A DNA stretch of 43,464 nucleotides from Bacillota bacterium (GCA_023413135.1 JAEZQK010000077.1:1-43464); one strand, 5' to 3'. Numbered from the stretch's first letter, positions 16,935 to 23,742 are shown. Numbers and translations are program-made. The notes: generated by a model not told the origin, from the letters alone.

Positions 16935-19001
16935 TTACATATTGATCAGCCCGCCGATATTCAGGATCAGGCTGATGCTTCCATCCCCCAGCAGCGTGCA
17001 TCCCGCCAACCCATCCACCTTTTTCGTGTTCTTGATGTAGTTAGGCAGCGCCTTGACCACCACCTGGTGCTGACCCAACAGTTCGTCGGCGAAAACACAC
17101 ATGCTTTTGCCGTCCTGCTCCACCATGAGCATGATCCCCCGGGTCAAATCGGTGATATCCGTTTTCACGGCATACAGCCTGTGCAGGCGAAGAATACGGT
17201 AACACTCCCCGCGGACCATGATCATTTCATTTTCATCCGGGTCCCTTACGATATCCTTTTCCTTCGCCTGGAAGGTTTCCTGAATGGATGTGGTGGGAAG
17301 CGTATACTTGGCGTTGCCCACCCGGATGTTCATGCCGTCAATGATGGCCAAGGTAAGCGGTATTTTCAGCGTCGTTACCGTCCCGGCCCCCTGTACGCTA
17401 TCTATGGACACCGAGCCGCCGATTGCTTCCAGGTTCTTGATCACCACGTCCATGCCGACGCCGCGGCCGGAAAACTCCGTCACGTTTTCGTTGGTGGAAA
17501 AGCCGGGGAGGAAAATCAGATTGTAGATTTCCCTGTCCGTCATTTCGCTTTTTGATTTGGTAAGCAGCCCCTGCGCAGCGGCCTTTTTCAGGATCTTGTC
17601 CTTATTAAGGCCTTTTCCGTCATCCTTGACGGTGACAATGACGTCGCTTCCTGCGTTTTTCGCTTCCAGCGTCACCTGCCCGGCGCTTGGTTTGCCCGCC
17701 AGCACCCTGGCATCGTGATCTTCGATGCCATGATCCACGGCATTTCGCACAAGATGCATTAGCGGATCGGAGATATGCTCAATGATGTTTTTGTCTACCT
17801 CGGTTTCTTCCCCGATCAGCGAAAGTTGAACTTCCTTGCCAAGCTTCCTCCCCATATCCCTGACAATGCGGTGCATCTTATGGAAGGTTGCAGACAGCGG
17901 CACCATCCGGATGGACATCACCATATCCTGCATTTCACCGGTGATCTTCCTAAGCTGGCGGGCAGCCTTATAAAAGCTGTTCAAATGCAGATTTTTGAGC
18001 TCAGGGTTTTGGGTGACCATCGCCTCGGCAATCACCATTTCGCCCATCAGATCCATGAGGATATCCAGCTTTGCCACGTCAACGCTGATGATGTTCTGCT
18101 GATGCGAGTTCTTTTTCTCCGCCTGCCCATGGTCCGCCTGTTCCTGCTCCGGAGGCTTGGACACTTTCACCGGAGATTCCTGCGCCACCAATTGTTGCTG
18201 CGGCGCAAGCGGCTTGGCTGCCTGCTCGCTGTTGACCTCGGTCAATTCCAGATCCCTGATAAACGGGGTATTCATAAAGAATTCATGCAGTTCCGTAAGC
18301 GTCTTTTCAGACTTGAGTCTGATTTTGAAGCCCTGCTCCCGTATCAGCAGCACACTATCGTTATTTTCAAGGATATCTTCGGGGAAGTAGCTGAAATCAT
18401 CCGATATTTCATTCATGCCCTGAACGATGGCATATGCTCTGATATTTTCCATTTCGCAGCCTTCCTCAAAATAGAAGACCGCTTCATACTCTCTTTGCTT
18501 GAAAGAACCTTCCCTTTTTTTGGGGAGCGGATCATTTTGCTGCGCCGCAGGAGCTTCTTCCTTTGACACCTTTACCGGCCCATGGCGCTCTTCCCCCCTG
18601 ATGGAGGACAAAAACACATTGATATGATCTACCAAGCCGGAAGGGTCGCCGTCCAGGCCATTCGCGTTTTTCACCTTTTCCAGCTCCAGCCGGATAAAGT
18701 CCACGCCTTCCAGCACCAGATCGGAAAGAACGGCATGGTCCAACTGTTCAGGCTTTTCTTCCCGTATGTAATAAAAGAGGTCTTCCATCGCGTGGGCCAG
18801 CGCCGCAATGTTGTTAAAAAGCATCATGGCGGAAGAACCCTTGATGGTGTGCATGATCCTGAAAATCTCGTTGACCGAATCAGGCGTAAATCCGCTCTCC
18901 GCTTCACTGGAGAGTATCACTTTTTCCAACTGCTCGATATTTTGTGTAGACTCATATATAAATATGTCCAGCATGGGCTCGCTTGAAAAGCCGTTATCCA
19001 A
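16935..19001 (-). CDS. cheA: chemotaxis histidine kinase CheA
   Basis: 688 residues with the full class II layout. The HPt domain (1 to about 110) has phospho-acceptor His51 in IMHTIKGSSAMM. A P2-like response-regulator-binding domain spans about 165-255. A Gln/Pro-rich linker precedes the dimerisation helices (about 303-385). The ATPase has an N box HLVRNAVDHGIE (416-427), G1 DDGKGL, F box LPGFST and G2 GRGVGMD. The C-terminal CheW-like domain spans about 550-688. The start codon is TTG with AAAGGAGG about 7 bases before it. It is the first gene of the locus. Retention of P2, which normally docks CheY/CheB, implies a CheY elsewhere in the genome. Confidence 0.95.
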   Translation of the reverse strand: MDNGFSSEPMLDIFIYESTQNIEQLEKVILSSEAESGFTPDSVNEIFRIMHTIKGSSAMMLFNNIAALAHAMEDLFYYIREEKPEQLDHAVLSDLVLEGVDFIRLELEKVKNANGLDGDPSGLVDHINVFLSSIRGEERHGPVKVSKEEAPAAQQNDPLPKKREGSFKQREYEAVFYFEEGCEMENIRAYAIVQGMNEISDDFSYFPEDILENNDSVLLIREQGFKIRLKSEKTLTELHEFFMNTPFIRDLELTEVNSEQAAKPLAPQQQLVAQESPVKVSKPPEQEQADHGQAEKKNSHQQNIISVDVAKLDILMDLMGEMVIAEAMVTQNPELKNLHLNSFYKAARQLRKITGEMQDMVMSIRMVPLSATFHKMHRIVRDMGRKLGKEVQLSLIGEETEVDKNIIEHISDPLMHLVRNAVDHGIEDHDARVLAGKPSAGQVTLEAKNAGSDVIVTVKDDGKGLNKDKILKKAAAQGLLTKSKSEMTDREIYNLIFLPGFSTNENVTEFSGRGVGMDVVIKNLEAIGGSVSIDSVQGAGTVTTLKIPLTLAIIDGMNIRVGNAKYTLPTTSIQETFQAKEKDIVRDPDENEMIMVRGECYRILRLHRLYAVKTDITDLTRGIMLMVEQDGKSMCVFADELLGQHQVVVKALPNYIKNTKKVDGLAGCTLLGDGSISLILNIGGLINM

Positions 19002-19081
19002 TTGCGCTTCCTCCTTTGCATGGTCAACATAAATCTACCACCATCTGCTGCCTGGAAAGATATTGCAGATTTCTTTTCCCC

Positions 19082-19100
19082 ATACTCCTTTTGGGAGTAT
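19082..19100. other. hairpin in the cheA leader
   Basis: ATACTCC and GGAGTAT form a 7-bp perfect stem with a 5-base loop. It lies downstream of the sigma-D-like promoter and about 80 bases before the cheA start. A T-rich TATTTTTATA follows on the plus strand, but no plus-strand gene ends there. It could affect cheA mRNA stability; the role is unknown. Confidence 0.4.
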
Positions 19101-19109
19101 TATTTTTAT

Positions 19110-19136
19110 ATATCGACAAAATTCTTATGAATTCTA
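19110..19136 (-). promoter_or_regulatory. sigma-D (FliA)-like promoter for the chemotaxis operon
   Basis: On the minus strand TAGA (19133-19136), a 15-bp spacer, then GTCGATAT (19110-19117). The sigma-D consensus of motility genes is TAAA-N15-GCCGATAT, so this matches 3/4 and 7/8 with ideal spacing. It lies about 110 bases upstream of the cheA TTG start. Confidence 0.6.
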
Positions 19137-19198
19137 CTCCGTTTTTTAATAAATAACGAATTTTCTTTATAAAGTCGGCCTCGCCAAGATAAATGGTA

Positions 19199-19226
19199 TT
19201 GACAACCACCTTCAACCCACTATACA
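19199..19226 (+). promoter_or_regulatory. sigma-A promoter for the downstream methyltransferase
   Basis: TTGACA (19199-19204), a 16-bp spacer, TATACA (19221-19226). It is divergent from cheA and about 48 bp upstream of the ATG at 19274. This is consistent with the longer in-frame reading from 19193 being partly untranscribed. Confidence 0.6.
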
Positions 19227-19273
19227 TTGATAAAGCCGACAGCATAAGCACAATAAGGGGGATAGGTTGCTAT

Positions 19274-19933
19274 ATGGTACAATCAAAAGGTTGGGATTGG
19301 GAAAATGCCAATCAGGCACCATGGCTGAAACCGACTGAGGACAGCTACTATTTGGCAATCAAATGGAAAGAAAAGGGATATGTTCACCTGCTCGATTTGG
19401 GTAGCGGCCTTGGGCGTCATGCGATTCACTTTGCAAAACAGGGATTCCAAGTAAATGCGATTGATATTTCCGCATATGGCATAGAGCATTTAAAATCATG
19501 GGCTGCCGGCGAAAACTTGACGGTTGGAACCACTACCGGCGATATTCTGGAGTTATGCTATCCTGACGGCTCCTTTGATTGCGTTTTCGCTTATCATGTA
19601 ATCTCTCATTCCGATACGACCGGCATCAGAAAGATCATTTCAGAAATAAAAAGAGTAATGAAGCCTGAAGGAGAAGCGTTCTTGTCCTTTTGCTCAAAAA
19701 ATGATACACGCTACCTAGATCCTGATGCTAAAAGAGCAGACGAAAACACAATCATCTCTACTACAGAACCAGAGGTTGGCGTCCCTCACTTTTTTGCGGA
19801 CTTAAACGATATCATTGGGCTGCTCAAGGATTTCAATATAGAAAAAGTCAGGCTCACGGAATACTGCGATATTGTCAATGTAAACACGAACAAAAGGCAT
19901 ATGTACTACTATGTAAATGCAACGCTCAAATAG
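19274..19933 (+). CDS. class I SAM-dependent methyltransferase
   Basis: 219 residues of the Methyltransf_11/25 fold. Motif I is LLDLGSGLGRHAIHFA (39-54), the acidic residue after strand 2 is in VNAIDIS, and motif IV is SFDCVFAYHVISH. The start at 19274 follows AAGGGGG by 12 bases and a candidate promoter at 19199-19226; the upstream ATG at 19193 overlaps that promoter. The substrate is unknown. The gene is visibly richer in A+T than the chemotaxis and repair genes, and it is monocistronic with its own terminator, suggesting independent acquisition. Confidence 0.82.
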   Translation: MVQSKGWDWENANQAPWLKPTEDSYYLAIKWKEKGYVHLLDLGSGLGRHAIHFAKQGFQVNAIDISAYGIEHLKSWAAGENLTVGTTTGDILELCYPDGSFDCVFAYHVISHSDTTGIRKIISEIKRVMKPEGEAFLSFCSKNDTRYLDPDAKRADENTIISTTEPEVGVPHFFADLNDIIGLLKDFNIEKVRLTEYCDIVNVNTNKRHMYYYVNATLK

Positions 19934-19942
19934 AGCGTTGCA
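19918..19942 (+). terminator. terminator of the methyltransferase gene
   Basis: TGCAACGCTC-AAATA-GAGCGTTGCA is a perfect 10-bp stem whose loop contains the stop codon. It is followed by TTCATTTC. Because lysS converges here, the symmetric hairpin could serve both strands. Confidence 0.6.
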
Positions 19943-19972
19943 TTCATTTCAAGAGCACGGAGAATAATTACT

Positions 19973-21460
19973 TTATTCCATTTCGCTTTCCTGGGCGGAA
20001 AGCGGCTTCATAAGCGGGAACAAAATGGAATCCCGTATGTTGTCCCCGCCGGTAAGCACCTGAAAGATTCTGTCAATGCCCATGCCCCAGCCGGAAATCG
20101 GAGGCAAGCCGTACTCCATTGCAGTGACATAATCCTCATCCATCATCATTGCTTCCTCATCACCCTCCGCCTTACAGCGGGCCTGCTCCATGAAGCGCTT
20201 CTTCTGCTCCTTAGGGTTAACCAGCTCGGAATAAGCGTTGATGACCTCGGCGCCATTGATGATCAGTTGGAAGCGGTCCACAATTTCAGGATTCCCGTCA
20301 TTGGCGCGTGCAAGCGGAGACAAGTCAGTGGGATGTTCTATCAGAAATGTGGGCGCAATGATCTTGGGCCTGCTGACCTTCTTGTACAGAAGGTCGATCA
20401 GGTTTCCACGGCCAAGGCTTTCAGGTTCTGCTTCAGAAGACAAGTCAATATTTCTTGTGCGGATCTCTTTTAGCAGCGCCTTTGCCGTATCACATGCACT
20501 TATGTCGATGCCGCAATCGCGCTCAATCAAATCGCGGAACGAAACAACCTCCCATGTGCCGGAAAAGTCAATCGTTTGGCCGTTTGCGGTGATTTGAGGC
20601 GATCCCCAGATTTTCATGACGGCCGCGGTCAGCATCCTCTTAAGGAAGCTCATATTATCGCGGTAATTGTAATAAGCGCAATAGCCCTCCAGCATCGTAA
20701 AATCCTGCAGATGGGTGGCATCAATCCCCTCATTTCGGAAGCATCTTGCAAATTCGAACACCTTCGTAAAGCCGCCGGCAATGGCCCGCTTCAAATACGT
20801 TTCCGGCGCGATACGAAGATATACATCCATATCCAAGGCATTGTGGCGGGAAACAAAAGGTCTCGCCAGTGCACCGGACGGATGGTCAATCAGAACAGGC
20901 GTTTCGATTTCCACATAGCCGTCATCTTCCAAAAACCGGCGAATTTCCCGTATAAACCGGAACTTCTTCAAAAAGCGCTCTTTCGTTTCCGGGTTCATGC
21001 AAAGATCAAGGTATCTCTGACGGTAACAGATTTCCTTGCTGTTCACGCCGTGGAATTTTTCGGGCAATGGGCGAAGTGCTTTGCCAAGAAAGACAATACT
21101 CTGTGCCCGGATGGTCTTTTCTCCGGTATTGGTGGTGAACATTTCACCTTCAACACCAAGGAAGTCTCCAATATCATATCCTTTTTTGAAAAAATCGTAT
21201 GCATCCGCACCGATTACGTCTTTTTTCACTGCAACCTGAATGCTGCCTCGGATGTCGGCAATGTTTACAAAAGAAAGCTTGCCCATCCTCCTTATGAACA
21301 TGATTCTGCCCGCTGTCCGGACACCGGCTGCACCATCGGCCAAAGTAGCCGCTTCGCTGATTTCATGGTTTTTTTCAAACCGTTCCGGATAGGGATTGGC
21401 AATGGTCTTGACATATTCCAGGTTTTCCAACCGCGCGTTCATCAAACTGTTTTCGCCCAT
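19973..21460 (-). CDS. lysS: lysyl-tRNA synthetase, class II
   Basis: 495 residues, the usual length. An N-terminal OB-fold anticodon-binding domain (about 45-150, with AGRIMFIRRMGKLSFVNI) precedes the class II core. Motif 2 lies in FARCFRNEGIDATHLQDF, the Lys-specific TMLEGYCAYYNY follows, and motif 3 is GWGMGIDRI near the C-terminus. It attaches lysine to tRNA-Lys in the cytoplasm. The gene is preceded by a T-box leader with a lysine codon specifier, so read-through should rise when uncharged tRNA-Lys accumulates. Shine-Dalgarno sequences upstream are AAAGGA at about 10 bases and AAGGA at 2 bases. Confidence 0.95.
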   Translation of the reverse strand: MGENSLMNARLENLEYVKTIANPYPERFEKNHEISEAATLADGAAGVRTAGRIMFIRRMGKLSFVNIADIRGSIQVAVKKDVIGADAYDFFKKGYDIGDFLGVEGEMFTTNTGEKTIRAQSIVFLGKALRPLPEKFHGVNSKEICYRQRYLDLCMNPETKERFLKKFRFIREIRRFLEDDGYVEIETPVLIDHPSGALARPFVSRHNALDMDVYLRIAPETYLKRAIAGGFTKVFEFARCFRNEGIDATHLQDFTMLEGYCAYYNYRDNMSFLKRMLTAAVMKIWGSPQITANGQTIDFSGTWEVVSFRDLIERDCGIDISACDTAKALLKEIRTRNIDLSSEAEPESLGRGNLIDLLYKKVSRPKIIAPTFLIEHPTDLSPLARANDGNPEIVDRFQLIINGAEVINAYSELVNPKEQKKRFMEQARCKAEGDEEAMMMDEDYVTAMEYGLPPISGWGMGIDRIFQVLTGGDNIRDSILFPLMKPLSAQESEME

Positions 21461-21510
21461 CGTCCTTCATTCCTTTCTCTGATTCGGGAACCGGGAGTGC
21501 TTTTAAGCAT

Positions 21511-21890
21511 AAAAAAACCGCCCTTGTTTCTAAGGACGGGATATATTTCTTATCCGTGGTACCACCTTATTTCATCCATGCCTCACAGCATGGACCTTGG
21601 CAAGTACAGACATCCTATGCTGCGCCTGCCCGGACAAAAAGACAAGTACAGATAAAATATCGATACCCTTGCACTGTCATGGGCGCTCCCATCATAGCCT
21701 CAGCATTTTCATGCAGTCGGTATGCGGCTCCAAGCCTTTATTCGGTTTCGATTTAGGCTCATCCGCCCATCGAAACTGAAGCAGCAAACTGCTGTCTCAA
21801 TACCTTTCGCCGTATCCCCTCGCACCAGCCGGGACTCTCTGTAACGCTTCCAGGTACCTACTCGCTCTCTTCATAGCCTTTGTTATTCAG
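21511..21890 (-). promoter_or_regulatory. T-box riboswitch of lysS, lysine specifier
   Basis: Read on the minus strand. Stem I starts near 21880; GGTACC pairs with GGTATT at its base. The AG-bulge/distal region is CAGAGAG...GGCTGGTG (about 21828-21850). The specifier loop reads GCG-AAA-G, with AAA (Lys) at 21805-21807. The T-box core GGTGGTACCACGG is at 21554-21568, with TGGT available to pair with the tRNA acceptor end. The terminator stem CCGTCCTT/AAGGGCGG followed by TTTTTTT is at 21511-21540. Several plus-strand ORFs here are artefacts of the RNA structure. Confidence 0.9.
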
Positions 21891-21897
21891 TTCGCTC

Positions 21898-21926
21898 CTG
21901 GAAACAATAGACCCTGTTGTTTCCAG
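21898..21926 (-). promoter_or_regulatory. 5' hairpin at the start of the lysS leader
   Basis: CTGGAAACAA and TTGTTTCCAG form a perfect 10-bp stem with a 9-base loop. It lies between the promoter and stem I of the T-box, within about 10 bases of the predicted transcription start. A 5' stabilising hairpin is a reasonable guess. Confidence 0.6.
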
Positions 21927-21936
21927 ATGCCTGCTC

Positions 21937-21965
21937 ATTATACCAAAGACTTTTCCCCGTTGCAA
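21937..21965 (-). promoter_or_regulatory. sigma-A promoter of lysS
   Basis: On the minus strand TTGCAA (21960-21965), a 17-bp spacer, TATAAT (21937-21942). It is positioned so that transcription would begin just before the 5' hairpin and the T-box. Confidence 0.75.
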
Positions 21966-22015
21966 GCGGATTCATATCTTGCAGGTCTGCTTTTGTGTCC
22001 CTTTCGCGCGCCATA

Positions 22016-22130
22016 CAGTACACCAGTACACAGTACATTTAGTACATGGGGGTACATATAGTACATACACACACCCCCCTGTGATAGCGTACGTACCATA
22101 TGTACCGTATGTTCTATGTACTATCGGTAC
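22016..22130. repeat. GTAC-rich cluster with nested inverted repeats
   Basis: About a dozen GTAC tetramers occur in 115 bp. Pairs in inverted arrangement include GGTACATAT (22051-22059) with ATATGTACC (22098-22106), and TAGTACAT (22040-22047) with ATGTACTA (22116-22123), so the block can fold into a long hairpin. A run of C near 22074-22079 faces GGGGG near 22048-22052. No gene is visible in this block or in the rest of the gap up to 22266. Confidence 0.6.
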
Positions 22131-22178
22131 AAAAACATCCTCCATTTTAGTTTGTCCGAGGCCTGGCGAATATGGGTA

Positions 22179-22207
22179 TTGGAATGCTGGCTAATTCACA
22201 TTAAATT
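22179..22207. repeat. sequence block related to 22821-22848
   Basis: TGGAATG...GC-AATTCACAT-AAATT occurs here and again at 22821-22848 with about five substitutions, followed in both by a GTACA or AATGCAC context. The two blocks bracket the small ORF, the palindromes and the tRNA-Leu fragment. Confidence 0.45.
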
Positions 22208-22266
22208 TTGCCAGGTACAATGCACCATTTGGCTTTGAATAGGTGCCGGTACCAGGACGGAATGAA

Positions 22267-22320
22267 GAACCCTTTTGCCGCGGCGCTCTTGTACTTTGGA
22301 GCGCCGCGGCAAAAGGGTTC
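22267..22320. repeat. 22-bp perfect inverted repeat with a 10-base loop
   Basis: The arms 22267-22288 and 22299-22320 are perfectly complementary. They begin GAACCCTTTTGCC, continue into a GC-rich CGCGGCGCTC, and flank the loop TTGTACTTTG. On the minus strand the hairpin begins inside the stop codon of the 41-codon ORF and is followed by TTCTTCATTCC. It could therefore be an unusually long terminator, or part of a mobile or regulatory element. Confidence 0.85.
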
Positions 22321-22444
22321 ATGGAGGCGAGTCTTCTTTACGATCGTCCTTCTCTTTAGGTTTTTTATTGTTTTTAGAGCCGAACTTTCCCTTTATGTAT
22401 TGTCTTAGTGAGTAAATAGGCCAAAAACCATTCCAATAGTCCAT
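22319..22444 (-). CDS. 41-residue predicted peptide of unknown function
   Basis: The reading frame starts at the ATG at 22444, 8 bases after a near-perfect GGGAGGTGA Shine-Dalgarno, and ends in TGA at 22321-22319. The N-terminal half is aromatic and hydrophobic to amphipathic (MDYWNGFWPIYSLRQYIKG). The C-terminal half is highly charged (KNNKKPKEKDDRKEDSPP). I do not recognise the family. The stop codon abuts a 22-bp perfect hairpin, and a promoter candidate lies upstream at 22502-22529. The strong RBS and directional terminator-like hairpin are the case for a real gene. Its shortness and the lack of a recognised homologue are the case against. Confidence 0.55.
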   Translation of the reverse strand: MDYWNGFWPIYSLRQYIKGKFGSKNNKKPKEKDDRKEDSPP

Positions 22445-22501
22445 GCGTAATCACCTCCCTTACAATAGTGTCCCCGGCTTATGCTCACGGTATAATTCCA
22501 G

Positions 22502-22529
22502 TTCATAACATAAACTTGAAATAGATCAA
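22502..22529 (-). promoter_or_regulatory. candidate promoter for the 41-codon ORF
   Basis: On the minus strand TTGATC (22524-22529), 16 bp, TATGAA (22502-22507), with an upstream TG making an extended -10 (TGTTATGAA). Both boxes match 4/6. It lies about 58 bases upstream of the ATG. Confidence 0.35.
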
Positions 22530-22575
22530 TTATGCCGCATGGGATGAATATCGAATATAGTGTATGCATTTATAA

Positions 22576-22627
22576 CAAAAAAACAAACCCCTTAATTCCT
22601 GCTTCACTAGGAAAATCAAGGGGTTTG
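22576..22627 (-). terminator. intrinsic terminator after the tRNA-Leu fragment
   Basis: CAAACCCCTT (22618-22627 read on minus) pairs with AAGGGGTTTG (22584-22593). There is a partly paired interior, and the stem is followed by TTTTTTTG. It sits three bases after the CCA of the truncated tRNA and is probably the original terminator of the ancestral tRNA-Leu gene. Confidence 0.8.
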
Positions 22628-22629
22628 CG

Positions 22630-22674
22630 TGGTGCCGAAGGCGGGACTTGAACCCGCACGGGAGTTACCCCAAT
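22630..22674 (-). pseudogene. 3' fragment of tRNA-Leu(CAA)
   Basis: 45 bp identical to 23743-23787, covering the 3' strand of the anticodon stem, the variable arm, the T arm, the acceptor 3' strand and the encoded CCA. It cannot fold as a tRNA. It lies downstream of the intact gene in the same orientation, as a displaced tRNA 3' end (attachment-site copy) would after integration into the tRNA gene. Confidence 0.85.
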
Positions 22675-22689
22675 CAAGCTCCGTACGCC

Positions 22690-22768
22690 GTCATCCTGAG
22701 GAGCGCAGCGACGAAGGATCTTTATGCAGCGCGAAAAAAATAAGATCCTTCACTTCGTTCAGGATGAC
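22690..22768. repeat. palindromic REP/MITE-like element
   Basis: The ends GTCATCCTGA (22690-22699) and TCAGGATGAC (22759-22768) are perfect inverses. Inner arms AAGGATCTT...AAGATCCTT continue the palindrome around a GCAGCGCGAAAAAAA-containing centre. CTCCG/CGGAG extensions occur just outside. The sequence type resembles dispersed repeats seen in many Clostridia genomes. It directly abuts the tRNA-Leu fragment. Confidence 0.75.
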
Positions 22769-22820
22769 AGTTGGCGGAGTTGGTCTCACTTTCAGAGTAT
22801 TGCTCATTGACGCATGATAA

Positions 22821-22848
22821 TGGAATGTCAGCAAATTCACATCAAATT
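22821..22848. repeat. sequence block related to 22179-22207
   Basis: Second copy of the TGGAATG...AATTCACAT-AAATT block, in the same orientation, about 640 bp from the first and just downstream of the methyltransferase 3' end. Confidence 0.45.
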
Positions 22849-22880
22849 ATAATGCACTTGGTACATGAAAACTGAACGGC

Positions 22881-23651
22881 TTACCCTCTCTTTATGCAAA
22901 TGTTCAGTCCATGCATACTCGAACCTAATATGCTTGCTTCTTCGCAAGTTGCTAAATGGTATTCCATCCACTTGCCAAAATTGCCGTTTTCAGCCGCATT
23001 AAGCTTATCAGATATAGCATATGCCATGCCATCTGTTCCAATACAGTGGAGTGTATCAAGATCACAGTCTTTCGCCAGCGCCAGCATCCTCTCCGGGCTG
23101 GTCATCGTAAAAATAAAGTCCGACTTGTCGTAATAAATGGACAGCACTTCGTCAGCATTTGTAAGACCAACGCTTACATTGGCGGCAATGCATGCAAATT
23201 TATTAAGATATGCAAAAACAAGGATTCCTCCCGGCTTGAGTACCCTTTTACATTCCAATAGTGCTGCTTTTCTATCCTCATTGCTTTTTAAATGATACAA
23301 TGCGCCCATACACAAAACCACATCAAATGTGTCGGAATGAAAACAGGATAGGTCTAAGACATTGCAGACATGTATCGATTCAAGAATGTCTTTTTGAGGG
23401 TGTTTTTTAATAATATCCACATTGTGAGGCACTAAATCACAAGCTGTTACGCTATGACCTTTTTCAGCAAGATAAAAAGAATAAGCGCCTGTTCCAGCGC
23501 AAGCATCCAGAATTTTGCTCTTTGCTTTAAATAATTTATCAAAATAGTGTATGGTCGTTAAAAATTCGACCCTATGCGCGTTATCTCTTTGCAATCTGCC
23601 TGCTTCGTCATAATTCTCGTAATAACTTACTAAGTTCTCCAGCACATTCAC
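22881..23651 (-). CDS. class I SAM-dependent methyltransferase in the tRNA-Leu-flanked segment
   Basis: 256 residues with a Methyltransf_11/25-type Rossmann fold. Motif I is ILDACAGTGAYSFYLA (47-62), the acidic residue lies in VTACDLVP, motif IV is FDVVLCMGALYHL, and the post-motif is CKRVLKPGGILVFAY. The start at 23651 has AGAAGGTG about 4 bases upstream. It is AT-rich compared with the ligase and helicase genes next to it. It lies between an intact tRNA-Leu and a duplicated tRNA-Leu 3' end, so it is probably cargo of a small integrated segment. The substrate is unknown; similar proteins modify small molecules or antibiotics as often as macromolecules. Confidence 0.82.
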   Translation of the reverse strand: MNVLENLVSYYENYDEAGRLQRDNAHRVEFLTTIHYFDKLFKAKSKILDACAGTGAYSFYLAEKGHSVTACDLVPHNVDIIKKHPQKDILESIHVCNVLDLSCFHSDTFDVVLCMGALYHLKSNEDRKAALLECKRVLKPGGILVFAYLNKFACIAANVSVGLTNADEVLSIYYDKSDFIFTMTSPERMLALAKDCDLDTLHCIGTDGMAYAISDKLNAAENGNFGKWMEYHLATCEEASILGSSMHGLNICIKRG

Positions 23652-23704
23652 ACCTTCTCACGATTCATTTAGATTAATCATACCACACTTTTACACATAA
23701 AAAA

Positions 23705-23740
23705 AAGACATACCTTCATCTTTTTGGAAGATAATGTCTT
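23705..23740 (-). terminator. terminator of tRNA-Leu(CAA)
   Basis: On the minus strand AAGACATTATCTTCC pairs imperfectly with GAAGGTATGTCTT, followed by TTTTTT. It begins three bases after the tRNA CCA. Confidence 0.7.
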
Positions 23741-23742
23741 TT

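Noticed and set aside
16891..17001. 37-codon N-terminal extension of CheW
   Set aside because: It lies within the cheA 3' end. The ATG at 16890 has AAAGGAGG upstream and marks the start of CheW homology.
21556..21779. plus-strand ORFs opposite the lysS leader
   Set aside because: The sequence is explained in detail by the T-box RNA on the minus strand.
22016..22130. CRISPR array
   Set aside because: The GTAC cluster has no constant repeat/spacer periodicity and no cas gene is in the window.
22208..22408. 66-residue plus-strand ORF through the 22-bp palindrome
   Set aside because: It has no Shine-Dalgarno, runs through the hairpin, and is antisense to the better-supported 41-codon frame.
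22629..22817. 62-residue ORF over the tRNA-Leu fragment and palindromic repeat
   Set aside because: It consists entirely of non-coding tRNA and repeat sequence.
22881..23651. rRNA methyltransferase resistance gene (Erm-like)
   Set aside because: The motifs fit a generic small-molecule-type class I methyltransferase. The Erm-specific NIPY/NLPY-type catalytic motif is absent.
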